Origin: Planctomycetota bacterium
GTDB lineage: Bacteria; Planctomycetota; JAPUJT01
Assembly: GCA_027296055.1 (NCBI GenBank)
Contig: JAPUJT010000205.1
Location: forward strand, 1 to 37,381
Direction of reading: 5' to 3'
Length of the DNA: 37,381 bases
Shown here piece after piece: positions 1 through 8,581 of the stretch. The notes under the pieces were generated by a model. It did not search any database and was not told where the DNA came from. It saw only the letters and a list, made by a program, of their open reading frames with translations. Every line of letters begins with the position of its first letter. The stretch's first letter is position 1. The translations under genes and the position numbers were made by a program.

Positions 1-1
1 G

Positions 2-2014
2 TCGGCCGGGGTCATCGTCACTTTCTCAGCGGACTATCTCCTGCGTCTTCCGAAGGGGATGAGGGCCCTCGCCCTCCTGACCCTCCTCGGGGTCACGGCC
101 GCCGCCGCCGCCCGGGTCCTCTGGATGCCGCTCCGGCGCAAGCCGACCACCGATGAGCTCGCTCTCCGGATGGAGGCGAGCTTTCCTGAGCTGAAGGATT
201 CCGTGATCTCGGCCCTGCAGCTCTCGCGGCAGGTCGAATCGGAGGGGTTCTATCAGTCGAGAGACCTGGCCCAGGTGGTGATCTCCCAGGGGGAGGAAGC
301 GGTCGGCCGCATCGATCTCGGCCGCGCGGCCCCGGGAAAGCGGAGCCACCGTGTCTTCGGCGCCGCCCTGCTGTCCATGGGGTGCGTCGCCTTGCTGGCC
401 GCATGGAGTCCGTACCACGCCTCGACCTGGTTCAAGAGGATCTTCCTCCTGAGCAGCGTGGAATGGCACAAGAGTGTGATTCTGAGGGTTGTCGGGATAT
501 CCCCCGATGGCGAGACCATTGTTCGAGGGGACGACTTTCATGTCCGGGTGATGGTGGAGAAAGGGGATCCGGAAGAGGTGGTGATCCACTCGAGAGCGGA
601 AAGCCGCAGCCGTTGGGAAGTCCGGCCGATGGTGGGATACCGGAGGGAAGGGGAGGAAGGGGAGTCGTACCAGCGGCAGTTCCGCGAGGTGCCAGAGGAC
701 TTCCGATTCTTCGTGACGGGTGGGGATGCAAGGACGGAGGAATACGTCGTCAAGGTGATGGTGCCGCCCTCGATCCAGGAGATCTCGCTCAGGGTCACCT
801 ATCCGGCGTATCTCGACAAGGAGGTGGACACGATACCCGACGGCAATCTGCGGGTCCCCTTCGGCAGCTCGGTCGAGTATCAGGCGGATGCAAGCCGGAC
901 CCTGGAGAAAGCGGCCCTCGTGCTGGGGGACGCTCCGGGAATTCCGCTCACGCCCGTCGACGGACCGCGAGGCCAGCGCGCCCGTCTGACAGGTTCGTTC
1001 GACGTGGAGTGGAGGGAGCGGACGGTTCGCTACCACTTCTCCCTGACCGACGAGGATGGTTACTCCAACGCCAGGCCCATCGAGTTCCGGCTGGAAGTGG
1101 TCCCGGATCGCCCACCCGCGGTCAAGGTCCTGGTGCCGGGCAGGAACATACGCGTCAGCCCACGAGCGGTGATTCCCCTCCAGGCTGAGGTGGTCGACGA
1201 TCACGGGATCCGATCGGTGGCCCTCGTCTTCCATGTCACTTCGGGGTACGAAGGGGAAGGGGAGGAGGAACAGATAGCGCTCCCGGGACCGACCGGGCCC
1301 TCGAAGAAGATGACGCCGACCTACTCCTTCGATCTCTCCCCATTGAGCGTTCAACTCGGCGACCAGATCGTCTACCGATTCGATGCGGACGACTTCCTGG
1401 AGCTGGGCCAGGCCAATCGCGGCAGTTCTCCCTCCTACACACTCCTGGTCGTCTCGCCGGAAGACATCGAGGCCGACCTCGACGCTCGTCTACAGAAGGT
1501 AAGGGATGATCTCCGCCGGACGATCCGGTCGCAGAGGGCGACGGGGGATGCCACCCTGGCGATCACCCGGGTCGAAGGCGACTGGAGCGACTCGTACCGC
1601 CCGTCTCTGGTGCAGGCGGAGCTGGATCAGAAGAAGGTGAGCCAGGGGATTGCCCGGTCGATTCGTCATCTCGACGGGATCGCCTCGGACATGAAGTGGA
1701 ACCGCGTTGGTGAGGAGAAGGACCTGGACTGGCTGGAAGGGTTGACGCAGATGCTGGAAGAGGAGGCGATCACCCGATCGAATGTGGTGGTGGATCTGCT
1801 GATCCGGGCCCGGAAGGAGAAGGACATCGGCCTCCTCGGGCCGGCACCCGGCACCCAGGAGGAAGTTGTTGCCGTTCTGGAGAAGGCCTGGAGGAGTCTC
1901 GACAAATGGACGGACTTTCGCGAGGTCGTCCGGCGAATCAGAGAGATCAAGGATGATGAGGAGCGTATCCGGGAGCGGATCCGGAAGCTGGCGCCTACGG
2001 GGACGCCCCGGTGA
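2..2014 (+). CDS. DUF4175-like large membrane protein, 5' end cut off
   Basis: The frame is open from the first base of the window, so the N-terminus lies outside it; the first internal ATG (59) falls inside a hydrophobic segment and is not a credible start. About 670 residues are visible. Two hydrophobic segments (roughly visible residues 20-40 and 115-135) flank a short loop with a conserved-looking SFPELKDSVISAL stretch. A long beta-rich extracytoplasmic region follows (about 140-480), then a charged helical C-terminus. This layout resembles DUF4175-type proteins, which in Planctomycetota and related phyla sit beside MoxR/DUF58/VWA genes and a coiled-coil partner. The function is unknown; a cell-envelope role is inferred. 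The next gene starts 56 bases after the stop codon. Confidence 0.7.
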   Translation, partial: SAGVIVTFSADYLLRLPKGMRALALLTLLGVTAAAAARVLWMPLRRKPTTDELALRMEASFPELKDSVISALQLSRQVESEGFYQSRDLAQVVISQGEEAVGRIDLGRAAPGKRSHRVFGAALLSMGCVALLAAWSPYHASTWFKRIFLLSSVEWHKSVILRVVGISPDGETIVRGDDFHVRVMVEKGDPEEVVIHSRAESRSRWEVRPMVGYRREGEEGESYQRQFREVPEDFRFFVTGGDARTEEYVVKVMVPPSIQEISLRVTYPAYLDKEVDTIPDGNLRVPFGSSVEYQADASRTLEKAALVLGDAPGIPLTPVDGPRGQRARLTGSFDVEWRERTVRYHFSLTDEDGYSNARPIEFRLEVVPDRPPAVKVLVPGRNIRVSPRAVIPLQAEVVDDHGIRSVALVFHVTSGYEGEGEEEQIALPGPTGPSKKMTPTYSFDLSPLSVQLGDQIVYRFDADDFLELGQANRGSSPSYTLLVVSPEDIEADLDARLQKVRDDLRRTIRSQRATGDATLAITRVEGDWSDSYRPSLVQAELDQKKVSQGIARSIRHLDGIASDMKWNRVGEEKDLDWLEGLTQMLEEEAITRSNVVVDLLIRARKEKDIGLLGPAPGTQEEVVAVLEKAWRSLDKWTDFREVVRRIREIKDDEERIRERIRKLAPTGTPR

Positions 2015-2039
2015 CTGGAGCCTCGCCACGACGGCTGTG

Positions 2040-2048
2040 GTACAATAG
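2040..2048 (+). promoter_or_regulatory. -10-like motif ahead of the coiled-coil protein gene
   Basis: GTACAATAG contains the -10-like hexamer TACAAT at 2041-2046, 24 bases before the ATG at 2071. No good -35 box lies 16-18 bases upstream. The identical 9-mer occurs ahead of folP at 12342-12350, which makes a local promoter more plausible than chance alone. Confidence 0.3.
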
Positions 2049-2070
2049 CGTGAACTTGAGGAGTTCTCCG

Positions 2071-4650
2071 ATGCGAACAGGCATCCCGGTTTTCATTCTT
2101 CCATTCATTCTTCTGGGTACGGCCATCCCAGCAGCGGCGCTATCTCTCCAGTCGGACGAGGGGTACGAGCTCGTGGCCGAGCAGCAGAGAATGCTCAGGG
2201 AGCGGCTGGATGCCATCCAGTCGAAGCTGCTCGACCTCGCCACAGAGATAGAGGAGAAGCAACCGGAAGAGGCGCGGAGGTTGCGTGAGGCACGGGACCT
2301 CCTCGACAAGCTCCAGGTTCAGCCGGAAATGGAAGAGGTCGTCCGGCTTCTTACCGCCGATCGCGCGGATGACATCGGGGCGCGATTGAAGACCGACGCC
2401 GTCGTCCGGAAGCTCATCGAGGTGTTGGCCCTCCTCGAGGCAGAGCCGGAGCCCGAGGAGCAGGATGTAGCTGCCGAGCTCGAGAGGCTTCGAGCCGACA
2501 TGGCTGCGTTGGACGACCTGATCGAACGGGAGCGGGGAATCCTTGGCCAGACTACTTCTCTCCACCAGGCCCAGAAGAACCTCCGGAAGATAGAAGAAGC
2601 GATTCGGCGGGTAAGAGAGCTGTCCAGAGCGGAAGCGGATCTGAAAGACCAGCCGGCCTCGCCACGCCAGGCCGGTGGCCAGTCGGAGCAGCTCGGGAGT
2701 CTGATCGATCAGGTGGAAGATCTGCTGGAGGAGGAGAAAGCGATAGCCGCCCGTACCCAGCCTCTCAGGCAGACCGAGGCCGAGGCCCGGGATCTGGAGA
2801 CAATCCAGAGAGCGGTCGAGGCTCTTCGCGAGCGCCTCGGAGAATCCGGATCCGAACTGGAACGAAAGGAGATCGGGGGAGAAGCGTCGGAGCTTGCGCC
2901 CAAGCTGCGGGAGAGGGCTTCCCGGGCAGAAGAGGGCACGCCCTCCCGCGCCCAGAAGCTCGGCGAGGCGGCGAAGGCCTTGGAAACGGCTGCTGCCACG
3001 CTGGAGAGAACCCAGGACGCCGATTCGATAGAGGAGGCTTCCAATGCTTTTCAGGACGCCGAATCGAGGATCGCTGAGGCCATCGAGGAGGCGGCCGAGG
3101 AGAGGGCTCCTGATTTCGGCCGACTCGCGCGCAAGCAGCAGGGACTGGCCCTGAAGGCGGAGCGTGTGCGGGACACCGCCAGGGGGGCGGTCTCCGAAGA
3201 GGCGGAGTCGGCCCTCCAGGAGGCGGCCGAGATGATGAAGGATGCGGCCGCCGGGCTCCGCGACGAGCAAGCCGAAGCACCGAGCCGTAGCGAGAAGGAG
3301 GCGATCGAGGCCCTCGAGAGGGCAAAATCATCCCTGGAGGAGCAGCGGGACGCCTTGGCGAACCGGTCCGCCGAGGAGCGGGCGTCCGATCGGCAGGAGG
3401 AGTTGCGCTCCCAGGCGGAGGAGCTGGCGGAGGAGCTGGCCCAGATGGCGGGTTCGATGCCCGGCCGGGACGGGGAGAAGACAGAGGAGGCGTCCGACAG
3501 GATGCGGCAAGCGGATCAGAAGATGCGCGATGCCGCGAAAGAGCTGCGGAAACGCCTCCCCTCGCTTGAAGCGCAAGAGGCACAGGCGGAGGCCCTCGAA
3601 CAGCTCGCCGAGGCGAGAGAAGCACTGGAGCAGGCCAAGGCGGAGCTCGAAAAGGAGCTTGCCCGCGAGAACCTCGAGAAGCTGGCTCGCGAGCAGGAGG
3701 ATGTCCGAGCCGAGACAGAGAAGCTCTCGGGGAGCCTGGGCGAGAAGGATCGAAGCGGCCGCGAACGCGATGCGGGAGATCGAGTGCAGGGTGCGGCGCA
3801 GAAGATGGAGGAGTCGGAGCAGAGGCTCGATTCTCAGGACCAGCCTGCGTCAGATGACCCCAACGTCGAGATCGCACAGGTCCGTCAGGAGGAGGCTCTG
3901 GAGGAGCTGGAGAAGGCCAGGGAAGAATTGAAAGAGACCCGGGCCCAGTACGAGGAGGCGAAACAGCGCCAGGAACTCTTCAACCTCCAGGAGGCTCTGG
4001 ATGAGATGATCACCGTCCAGGCGACGATCAACCAGTTCACGATCCAGATCGAGGCGAACAGGGAGAGGAACAAGGTTTATTCCCGAGCCGATCGAATCCG
4101 CGCAAGGGAACTCTCCGCCGAGCAAGGGAAACAGAGGGACAAAGCGAAGGCGGTCGAAGGCAAGCTCGTGGAAGATGGGATCCACGTCTACGCCTTCGTC
4201 ATGCAGGGGACGCGTGCGGACATGGCCGCGGTGGCCAAGCGTCTCGAGGTCCCTGATACCGGGGCCTTCACGCAGCAGATAGAGGTGGAGATCCAGACGA
4301 GCCTCGATGAGCTGCGGGAGGCTCTCCAGCGCGAGCTGAGAACGCGGCGTCAAGGGGGCGCACAGCCGCCGCCTCCCGGCCCGCAGGGCGCGCCGAGGCT
4401 GATCCCGGTTGTGGCCGAGATGAAGATGCTCAGACGGATGCAGGAGAAGCTCAAGAAGAGGACAAGGGATCTCGATTCGGCGATCAAGCTGAAGGATGGC
4501 CAGGCGAGCCGCTTGCAGAACCGGCTCATCCGAAGGCTCGCCCGGTCCCAGGGCAACATGCGCGGAGTCTTCGAGGACATGGTCGAGGAGGTTCTCCCCG
4601 AGGAAGAGATTCCCGAGGGTGAGGAAGGCGGCAAGGAGGAGAAAAAGTGA
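2071..4650 (+). CDS. Large secreted coiled-coil protein
   Basis: 859 residues from the ATG at 2071. This start is preferred over the GTG at 2011 because GAGGAG (2058-2063) stands 7 bases upstream and because the protein then opens with a typical signal peptide (MRTGIPVFILPFILLG, cleavage near AAALS). The rest is almost entirely Glu/Ala/Lys/Arg/Gln-rich helix with heptad character (about residues 30-620), so a long rod or filament is expected outside the cytoplasmic membrane. A less repetitive helical part follows (620-760), then a Pro/Gly linker (QPPPPGPQGAP), a second helical block and an acidic tail. No catalytic motif is visible. The stop overlaps the next start by one base (TGATG), so the two are probably translated together. 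Low-complexity coiled coils match many unrelated proteins, so sequence searches will mislead. Confidence 0.75.
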   Translation: MRTGIPVFILPFILLGTAIPAAALSLQSDEGYELVAEQQRMLRERLDAIQSKLLDLATEIEEKQPEEARRLREARDLLDKLQVQPEMEEVVRLLTADRADDIGARLKTDAVVRKLIEVLALLEAEPEPEEQDVAAELERLRADMAALDDLIERERGILGQTTSLHQAQKNLRKIEEAIRRVRELSRAEADLKDQPASPRQAGGQSEQLGSLIDQVEDLLEEEKAIAARTQPLRQTEAEARDLETIQRAVEALRERLGESGSELERKEIGGEASELAPKLRERASRAEEGTPSRAQKLGEAAKALETAAATLERTQDADSIEEASNAFQDAESRIAEAIEEAAEERAPDFGRLARKQQGLALKAERVRDTARGAVSEEAESALQEAAEMMKDAAAGLRDEQAEAPSRSEKEAIEALERAKSSLEEQRDALANRSAEERASDRQEELRSQAEELAEELAQMAGSMPGRDGEKTEEASDRMRQADQKMRDAAKELRKRLPSLEAQEAQAEALEQLAEAREALEQAKAELEKELARENLEKLAREQEDVRAETEKLSGSLGEKDRSGRERDAGDRVQGAAQKMEESEQRLDSQDQPASDDPNVEIAQVRQEEALEELEKAREELKETRAQYEEAKQRQELFNLQEALDEMITVQATINQFTIQIEANRERNKVYSRADRIRARELSAEQGKQRDKAKAVEGKLVEDGIHVYAFVMQGTRADMAAVAKRLEVPDTGAFTQQIEVEIQTSLDELREALQRELRTRRQGGAQPPPPGPQGAPRLIPVVAEMKMLRRMQEKLKKRTRDLDSAIKLKDGQASRLQNRLIRRLARSQGNMRGVFEDMVEEVLPEEEIPEGEEGGKEEKK

Positions 4651-5315
4651 TGGACGGTCTTCGACGGCGCTCCTATCGATTCCTCGGGATTCTGCTGATC
4701 GCCCTCCTCTTCGGGGCGCCGGCCGGGTTGCTCACGGCATCGGCTCAGCAAAGAGATGATGGGGGTGAAGGGGCGGAGAAGGAGAAAGAGCCGCAAGACC
4801 CCCTCGAGTCGGTCGAGCTGATCAAGAACTTGATGACGCGCGTCGAAGAGCTTCTGGCCCAGCTGAAGACGGGGCATCGCACCCAGGAGGAGCAGCAGCG
4901 GATCATCGATCAGCTGACGAGCTTGATCGATGTCGCCCAGTCGAGGGGAGGCGGTGGCGGCGGCGGGGGCCAGGTCGATCCCAACAAGAACAAGAAATCC
5001 GAGTCGGACGAAAAGAAGCCGGGGCAGCAGTCCAAATCCCAGGAGAAACGAAAGCCTGAGCAAGGAGCGAGGCCTCTGGCGCCTCCGAAGGGGAGGGGGC
5101 GCTCTCCCAACGATCGAACGGAAGAGAGGCGCGAAGCGCCACCTCGACGCACCCCGATCCGCAAGCTGCCAGGATCGGACGCTCTCCGGTGGGGCAATTT
5201 GCCTCCTCGCGATCGACGGGACGCCCTCGATCAGAAACGGTTCGATGTGCCTGCGCGCTTTCGCGCGGACGTCGAGAAATACTTCAAGAGGCTAGCCGAC
5301 ACTCCGAGCCGGTAA
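4650..5315 (+). CDS. Small secreted low-complexity protein, partner of the coiled-coil protein
   Basis: 221 residues. The ATG at 4650 overlaps the preceding TGA and has AAGGAGGAG upstream at about 4633. A signal peptide (hydrophobic LGILLIALLFGAPAGLL, cleavage near TASAQQ) is followed by a helical segment (about 45-90), a run of glycines (about 93-101), a Lys/Gln/Pro/Arg-rich disordered part (105-175), and a compact C-terminus with RWGNLPPRDRRDALDQ and a final VEKYFKRLAD. This Trp-Gly-x-Leu-Pro-x-Arg...Tyr-Phe ending is familiar from short exported proteins of planctomycete operons of this kind, where it probably forms a small helical module. The function is unknown; an envelope complex with its neighbours is inferred from the coupling. 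Confidence 0.7.
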   Translation: MDGLRRRSYRFLGILLIALLFGAPAGLLTASAQQRDDGGEGAEKEKEPQDPLESVELIKNLMTRVEELLAQLKTGHRTQEEQQRIIDQLTSLIDVAQSRGGGGGGGGQVDPNKNKKSESDEKKPGQQSKSQEKRKPEQGARPLAPPKGRGRSPNDRTEERREAPPRRTPIRKLPGSDALRWGNLPPRDRRDALDQKRFDVPARFRADVEKYFKRLADTPSR

Positions 5316-5343
5316 CGGTAGGCGGGTCGGCGCGCGATACGGA

Positions 5344-6402
5344 ATGGCAATCAGGTCCTGTCTCATCCTCACGCTCGCGGCTCTCTCGGGTACATCCTTC
5401 GCCCTCCAATCTCAGCAAGAGCCCGTCTTTCGATCGGAAGCTCTCACCGAAAAGACCCGGAAGTCCATCGAGAAGGGTCTCGAGTATCTCCGGCGAGCCA
5501 GGACAGAGCACGGATCCATCGGGGATAAGTTCGTCCTTGCCACGACGAGCCTGGCCGGGCTCGCCTTTCTCGGAGGCGGCAGCCAGTACAACCGCGGTGA
5601 ATATGGGACCGAGGTCAGAGACTGCGTGAAGTTCGTCGTCCAGGAGTTGAGTCTCTCCGGAAAGTTCAGGAGTTCGGGGAAGAGTGCGCGTACGAGTCAG
5701 ATGCACTCCCAAGGGTACGCTCTCCTCTTTCTGGCAGAGGTCTACGGGATGGTCCCCCCGGAGGAACAAGCACAGCTCAACCTGAGAGAGAAGATGCAGC
5801 GATCGATCCAGAGGTTATTGGATGCCCAGACGCGCCACGGGGGATGGGGCTACCACTTTCAGCACGAATCGGGTTTCGGGTCCGACGAATCTTCCACGAC
5901 CGTTTGCGTCATCCAGGCCCTTCGTGCCTGCCGGAATGCGGGGTTCACCGTGGATCGGGGGAGAGTCGATCGGGCGATCGATTACGTCAAGCGGTGCGCA
6001 ACCGAGGATGGATCCTTCCGGTACCAGGTATCGGAGGACCAACGGACGTCCTACGAATTGACCGCCGCGGCCGTCGCGACGCTGAACGCCTCTGGTGTCT
6101 ACTCCTCGGCCGAGCTGGAACGTGGTGTCGCGTACATGCGGACGAAGATGGACGAGGCGAGGAACCCGGGCGCAGCCGCAAAGAACTTCTACTACTACGG
6201 GAACTTCTACGCCGTCCAGGCGATCCATCAATCGGGGGGCGACCTCTGGAGGATCTACTACCCCCAGATCACGGAGCACATCATCTCGAAGCAGCAGCCC
6301 AAGGGGTTCTGGGAGAATTCGAGGGGGGTCGGATACGCCACGGCGATGGCGATTCTCTCCCTGGAACTACCCCTGCAGTACCTGCCGATTTTTCAGAGAT
6401 AG
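5344..6402 (+). CDS. Exported alpha/alpha-toroid protein (prenyltransferase/squalene-cyclase-like repeats)
   Basis: 352 residues with a short signal peptide (CLILTLAALSGTSFALQ). The body consists of paired-helix repeats with the glycine/aromatic turns typical of the terpenoid cyclase/protein prenyltransferase toroid: TSLAGLAFLGGGS (about 60-72), GGWGYHF (about 162-168), STTVCVIQALRACRNAGF, DGSFRYQ (about 224-230), YYGNFYAVQAIHQSGGD and GFWENSRGVGYATAMAILSLE near the C-terminus. The acidic DxDD motif of squalene-hopene cyclase and the zinc ligands of prenyltransferases are not evident, so terpene chemistry is unlikely; a binding or scaffold role is more plausible. It is the last gene of the envelope operon, 28 bases after the previous stop. 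Only a weak ribosome site is visible ahead of the ATG. Confidence 0.75.
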   Translation: MAIRSCLILTLAALSGTSFALQSQQEPVFRSEALTEKTRKSIEKGLEYLRRARTEHGSIGDKFVLATTSLAGLAFLGGGSQYNRGEYGTEVRDCVKFVVQELSLSGKFRSSGKSARTSQMHSQGYALLFLAEVYGMVPPEEQAQLNLREKMQRSIQRLLDAQTRHGGWGYHFQHESGFGSDESSTTVCVIQALRACRNAGFTVDRGRVDRAIDYVKRCATEDGSFRYQVSEDQRTSYELTAAAVATLNASGVYSSAELERGVAYMRTKMDEARNPGAAAKNFYYYGNFYAVQAIHQSGGDLWRIYYPQITEHIISKQQPKGFWENSRGVGYATAMAILSLELPLQYLPIFQR

Positions 6403-6422
6403 GGGACTGACCCCTTGAAGGG
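6401..6422 (+). repeat. Short nested palindromes (REP-like) after the toroid gene
   Basis: AGGGG-ACTGA-CCCCT forms a 5-bp stem at 6401-6415 that begins inside the stop codon, and CCCTT-G-AAGGG (6412-6422) is a second overlapping dyad. No T-run follows, so this is at best a weak terminator; it may instead be part of a dispersed GGGGACTGACCCCTT-type repeat. It overlaps the -35 box of the next promoter. Confidence 0.35.
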
Positions 6423-6443
6423 AGCGGACGGCCGGGGTAGAAT
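6415..6443 (+). promoter_or_regulatory. Sigma-70-type promoter for the CBS protein/recO/bamD/lptE/ftsH run
   Basis: -35 TTGAAG (6415-6420), a 17-base spacer and -10 TAGAAT (6438-6443). The start site would be near 6450, leaving a leader of about 110 bases before the TTG start at 6563. Spacing is ideal and both boxes are close to consensus. It is the best sigma-70 match in the left half of the window, and it lies in the only sizeable gap before five closely spaced genes. Confidence 0.6.
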
Positions 6444-6562
6444 GGATGTGAGCTAGATATGATACAAGTCTTTTACCAGAGCAAAGATACGCTACCCGTC
6501 GGCCCCCTGGATTCACCTCTGACATCGGGAGGTCCAGAGAGCTCTATGGAGGAACCCATTCC

Positions 6563-7804
6563 TTGGAAGAGGGCCTAAGGAACCTCCTGACGGGAGTTTC
6601 CCTGGTACTACTCTTCATCTTCTCCCTCGCGGACGCCGCTCTGCAGCTTTTCTCGCGCGCAAAACTGGAAGAGCGAGCGCTGGGCGAGGAGGACCGAGAG
6701 CGTCTTCGACGCCGTCTCTCGGACCTCTCTGTCCTGCGCGCTACCGCGCGGAGCCTCCGCATGGTCGCCTTCGTCTCCTTCGTGGTGGCTTGCACCACCT
6801 ACGTCGAGTGGTCCGAGGACGGTCTTGGCGGACTGCTTCTCGCCGCGGTCGTCGCCCTTGGCGCCGGCCTTCTCATGGCGGAGATCCTTCCCCGAGGCAT
6901 AGCTCGATCCCGTCCCGAGGGCGTGGTTCGCTGGGCCTCCGTGCTGCTCTACCCGTTCACGACGATCGCCTGGCCCATCGCCCGGATCTCCGGCGCCATT
7001 GCCGGCTGGCTGCGCCGAGAGCCCGACGACGGATCGCTCGCCATCGAAGAGGGGTTGCGGACGGCGGCCGAGGAGGCTGAGCGGAAGGGCGTCCTGGCCA
7101 AGGAGGACAGGGCGATGATCGAGAAGATCATGGAGTTCCGCGATGTCCAGGTCATCGAGGTGATGACCCCCAGGACAGAGCTCTTCTCGATCGAAGTGGA
7201 GACCCCTATGGTGGAGACTCTCAAGATCGCCAAGAGCACATCACACTCGCGGATCCCGGTATACTCCGGCAACCGGGACACGATCGTCGGCGTCCTGTAT
7301 CTGAAGGATCTCCTGCGGCAGCTAGACAACGGCAAGGTGGCTTCCGCCACCCTCCGTGAGATCATGCGGAAGCCGCTCTTCATCCCGGAGACGAAGTTCG
7401 TTTCCGACCTCCTCCGTGAGTTTCAAGCCTCGAAGATTCACATGGCGATCGTCGTCGACGAGTACGGGGGAACATCCGGGATCGTGACGATCGAGGACCT
7501 GATCGAGGAGATCGTGGGCGAGATCCAGGACGAGTACGACGCGGACGAGGAGGTCCCGCTCAAACGGATCGGGGATGACACGGTGGATGTGGACGCCAAA
7601 TTCCACATCGATGAGCTGAACCGCGAGCTCGGCCTGGACATTCCTGAAGGGGACGGATTCGAGACCTTGGGAGGATTTGTCTTCTCTCACCTCGGGAAGA
7701 TTCCCCGTGTCGGCGATAACTTCCATCATGGCGCTGTCGAGTTCACGATCCTGGACGCCGACGAGCGCCGGATCAATCGCTTGAAGCTCGTGATCAAACG
7801 CTGA
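6563..7804 (+). CDS. HlyC/CorC (CNNM-type) membrane protein with CBS pair
   Basis: 413 residues from a TTG start chosen for GGAGG (6548-6552), 10 bases upstream. Domains: DUF21-type transmembrane part (about residues 8-150, several hydrophobic helices), first CBS motif from VMTPRTELFSI (residue 200) to about 257, second CBS around MAIVVDEYGGTSGIVTIEDLIEEIVGEI (about 293-320), and a C-terminal CorC_HlyC domain (335-413, with GFETLGGFV). Members are linked to magnesium or other divalent ion efflux and bind adenine nucleotides at the CBS pair; the name hemolysin is historical. The gene lies directly upstream of recO, and CorC-family genes are often found near recO, era and ybeY. Confidence 0.85.
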   Translation: MEEGLRNLLTGVSLVLLFIFSLADAALQLFSRAKLEERALGEEDRERLRRRLSDLSVLRATARSLRMVAFVSFVVACTTYVEWSEDGLGGLLLAAVVALGAGLLMAEILPRGIARSRPEGVVRWASVLLYPFTTIAWPIARISGAIAGWLRREPDDGSLAIEEGLRTAAEEAERKGVLAKEDRAMIEKIMEFRDVQVIEVMTPRTELFSIEVETPMVETLKIAKSTSHSRIPVYSGNRDTIVGVLYLKDLLRQLDNGKVASATLREIMRKPLFIPETKFVSDLLREFQASKIHMAIVVDEYGGTSGIVTIEDLIEEIVGEIQDEYDADEEVPLKRIGDDTVDVDAKFHIDELNRELGLDIPEGDGFETLGGFVFSHLGKIPRVGDNFHHGAVEFTILDADERRINRLKLVIKR

Positions 7805-7813
7805 GGGCTCAGC

Positions 7814-8581
7814 TTGCCGCAAATCGACACCGAGGGCATTTCGCTTCGGGCCATCCGATACAGTGAGACGAGCCAGATCGTGACGCTGCTCACTCGCGAG
7901 GCGGGGATGGTTCGCGTGATGGGCAAGGGGACGTTCAAAAAACGGCAGGGCCCCCTCGACCTGCTCCAGGTCTATCGGATCCTGTTGATCACGAAGCCCT
8001 CCGGCGCCCTCGCCACTCTATGCGAATGGGAATGTATCGACCCCCTCCCCGGAGTGCGAAAGACCTTCGAGCATCTGCTGGCGGCCTGGTACAAGGCGGA
8101 GATCGCCGGCTTCCTGGCTCCGGAGGGAGAGGCCTTCCGCGTGGTCTACGAGACGGTCAGGGATTCCCTCGAGGATCTCGACCGGGGAGCGGATCCGGCA
8201 ACGAACACCCTCCTCTTCGCCGGACGCATGCTGGGGCTCTCTGGATACCAGCCGGCCCTGGATGGCTGCGGGACCTGCGGGAAACCAGTTCCGCTGCGCG
8301 GCACGATTCACTACGAGGGTGGCCATCTGATCTGCCGTTCCTGCCCGAAGGAGAATTCCCAGCGATACGGCGGATCAGCCCTGGCCCTCGTGCGATCTCT
8401 CCTCTCGAGTGCCGCTGCCGATTCGACGAGCGTACGGTATCCACCTCACCTCGTCATCCGGGCCCAGGAGTTCCTCGACGATCAATTCCGTGAAATCACC
8501 GAGAGGGATTTGCGAACGGTCCGGTACTGGAAGCAATGGGGCTCGGCCCGGGGCAAGGCGGAGAGGGTAAAGGCGCTATGA
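7814..8581 (+). CDS. recO: DNA repair protein RecO
   Basis: 255 residues from a TTG start with GAGGG 6 bases upstream. The N-terminal OB-fold (residues 1-80) opens with the characteristic ISLRAIRYSETSQIVTLLTREAG, a helical middle follows, and a zinc site is formed by Cys152-x2-Cys155 (GCGTCG) and Cys174-x2-Cys177 (ICRSC). RecO works with RecR and RecF to load RecA onto SSB-coated gaps and anneals single strands. The stop overlaps the start of the lipoprotein gene (ATGA), so the two are translationally coupled. Recognition rests on overall order and the zinc motif. Confidence 0.9.
   Translation: MPQIDTEGISLRAIRYSETSQIVTLLTREAGMVRVMGKGTFKKRQGPLDLLQVYRILLITKPSGALATLCEWECIDPLPGVRKTFEHLLAAWYKAEIAGFLAPEGEAFRVVYETVRDSLEDLDRGADPATNTLLFAGRMLGLSGYQPALDGCGTCGKPVPLRGTIHYEGGHLICRSCPKENSQRYGGSALALVRSLLSSAAADSTSVRYPPHLVIRAQEFLDDQFREITERDLRTVRYWKQWGSARGKAERVKAL

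Noticed and set aside
26..1354. 442-residue open frame on the minus strand
   Set aside because: It lies antisense to the DUF4175-like gene, is rich in Arg, His, Pro and Gly as expected of a GC-rich shadow frame, and has no recognisable domain.
2011..2070. GTG at 2011 as start of the coiled-coil protein
   Set aside because: It would bury the signal peptide 20 residues inside the protein; the ATG at 2071 has a good ribosome site.
2765..3877. 370-residue minus-strand frame
   Set aside because: An Arg/Pro/Ser-rich shadow of the Glu/Ala-rich coiled-coil gene.
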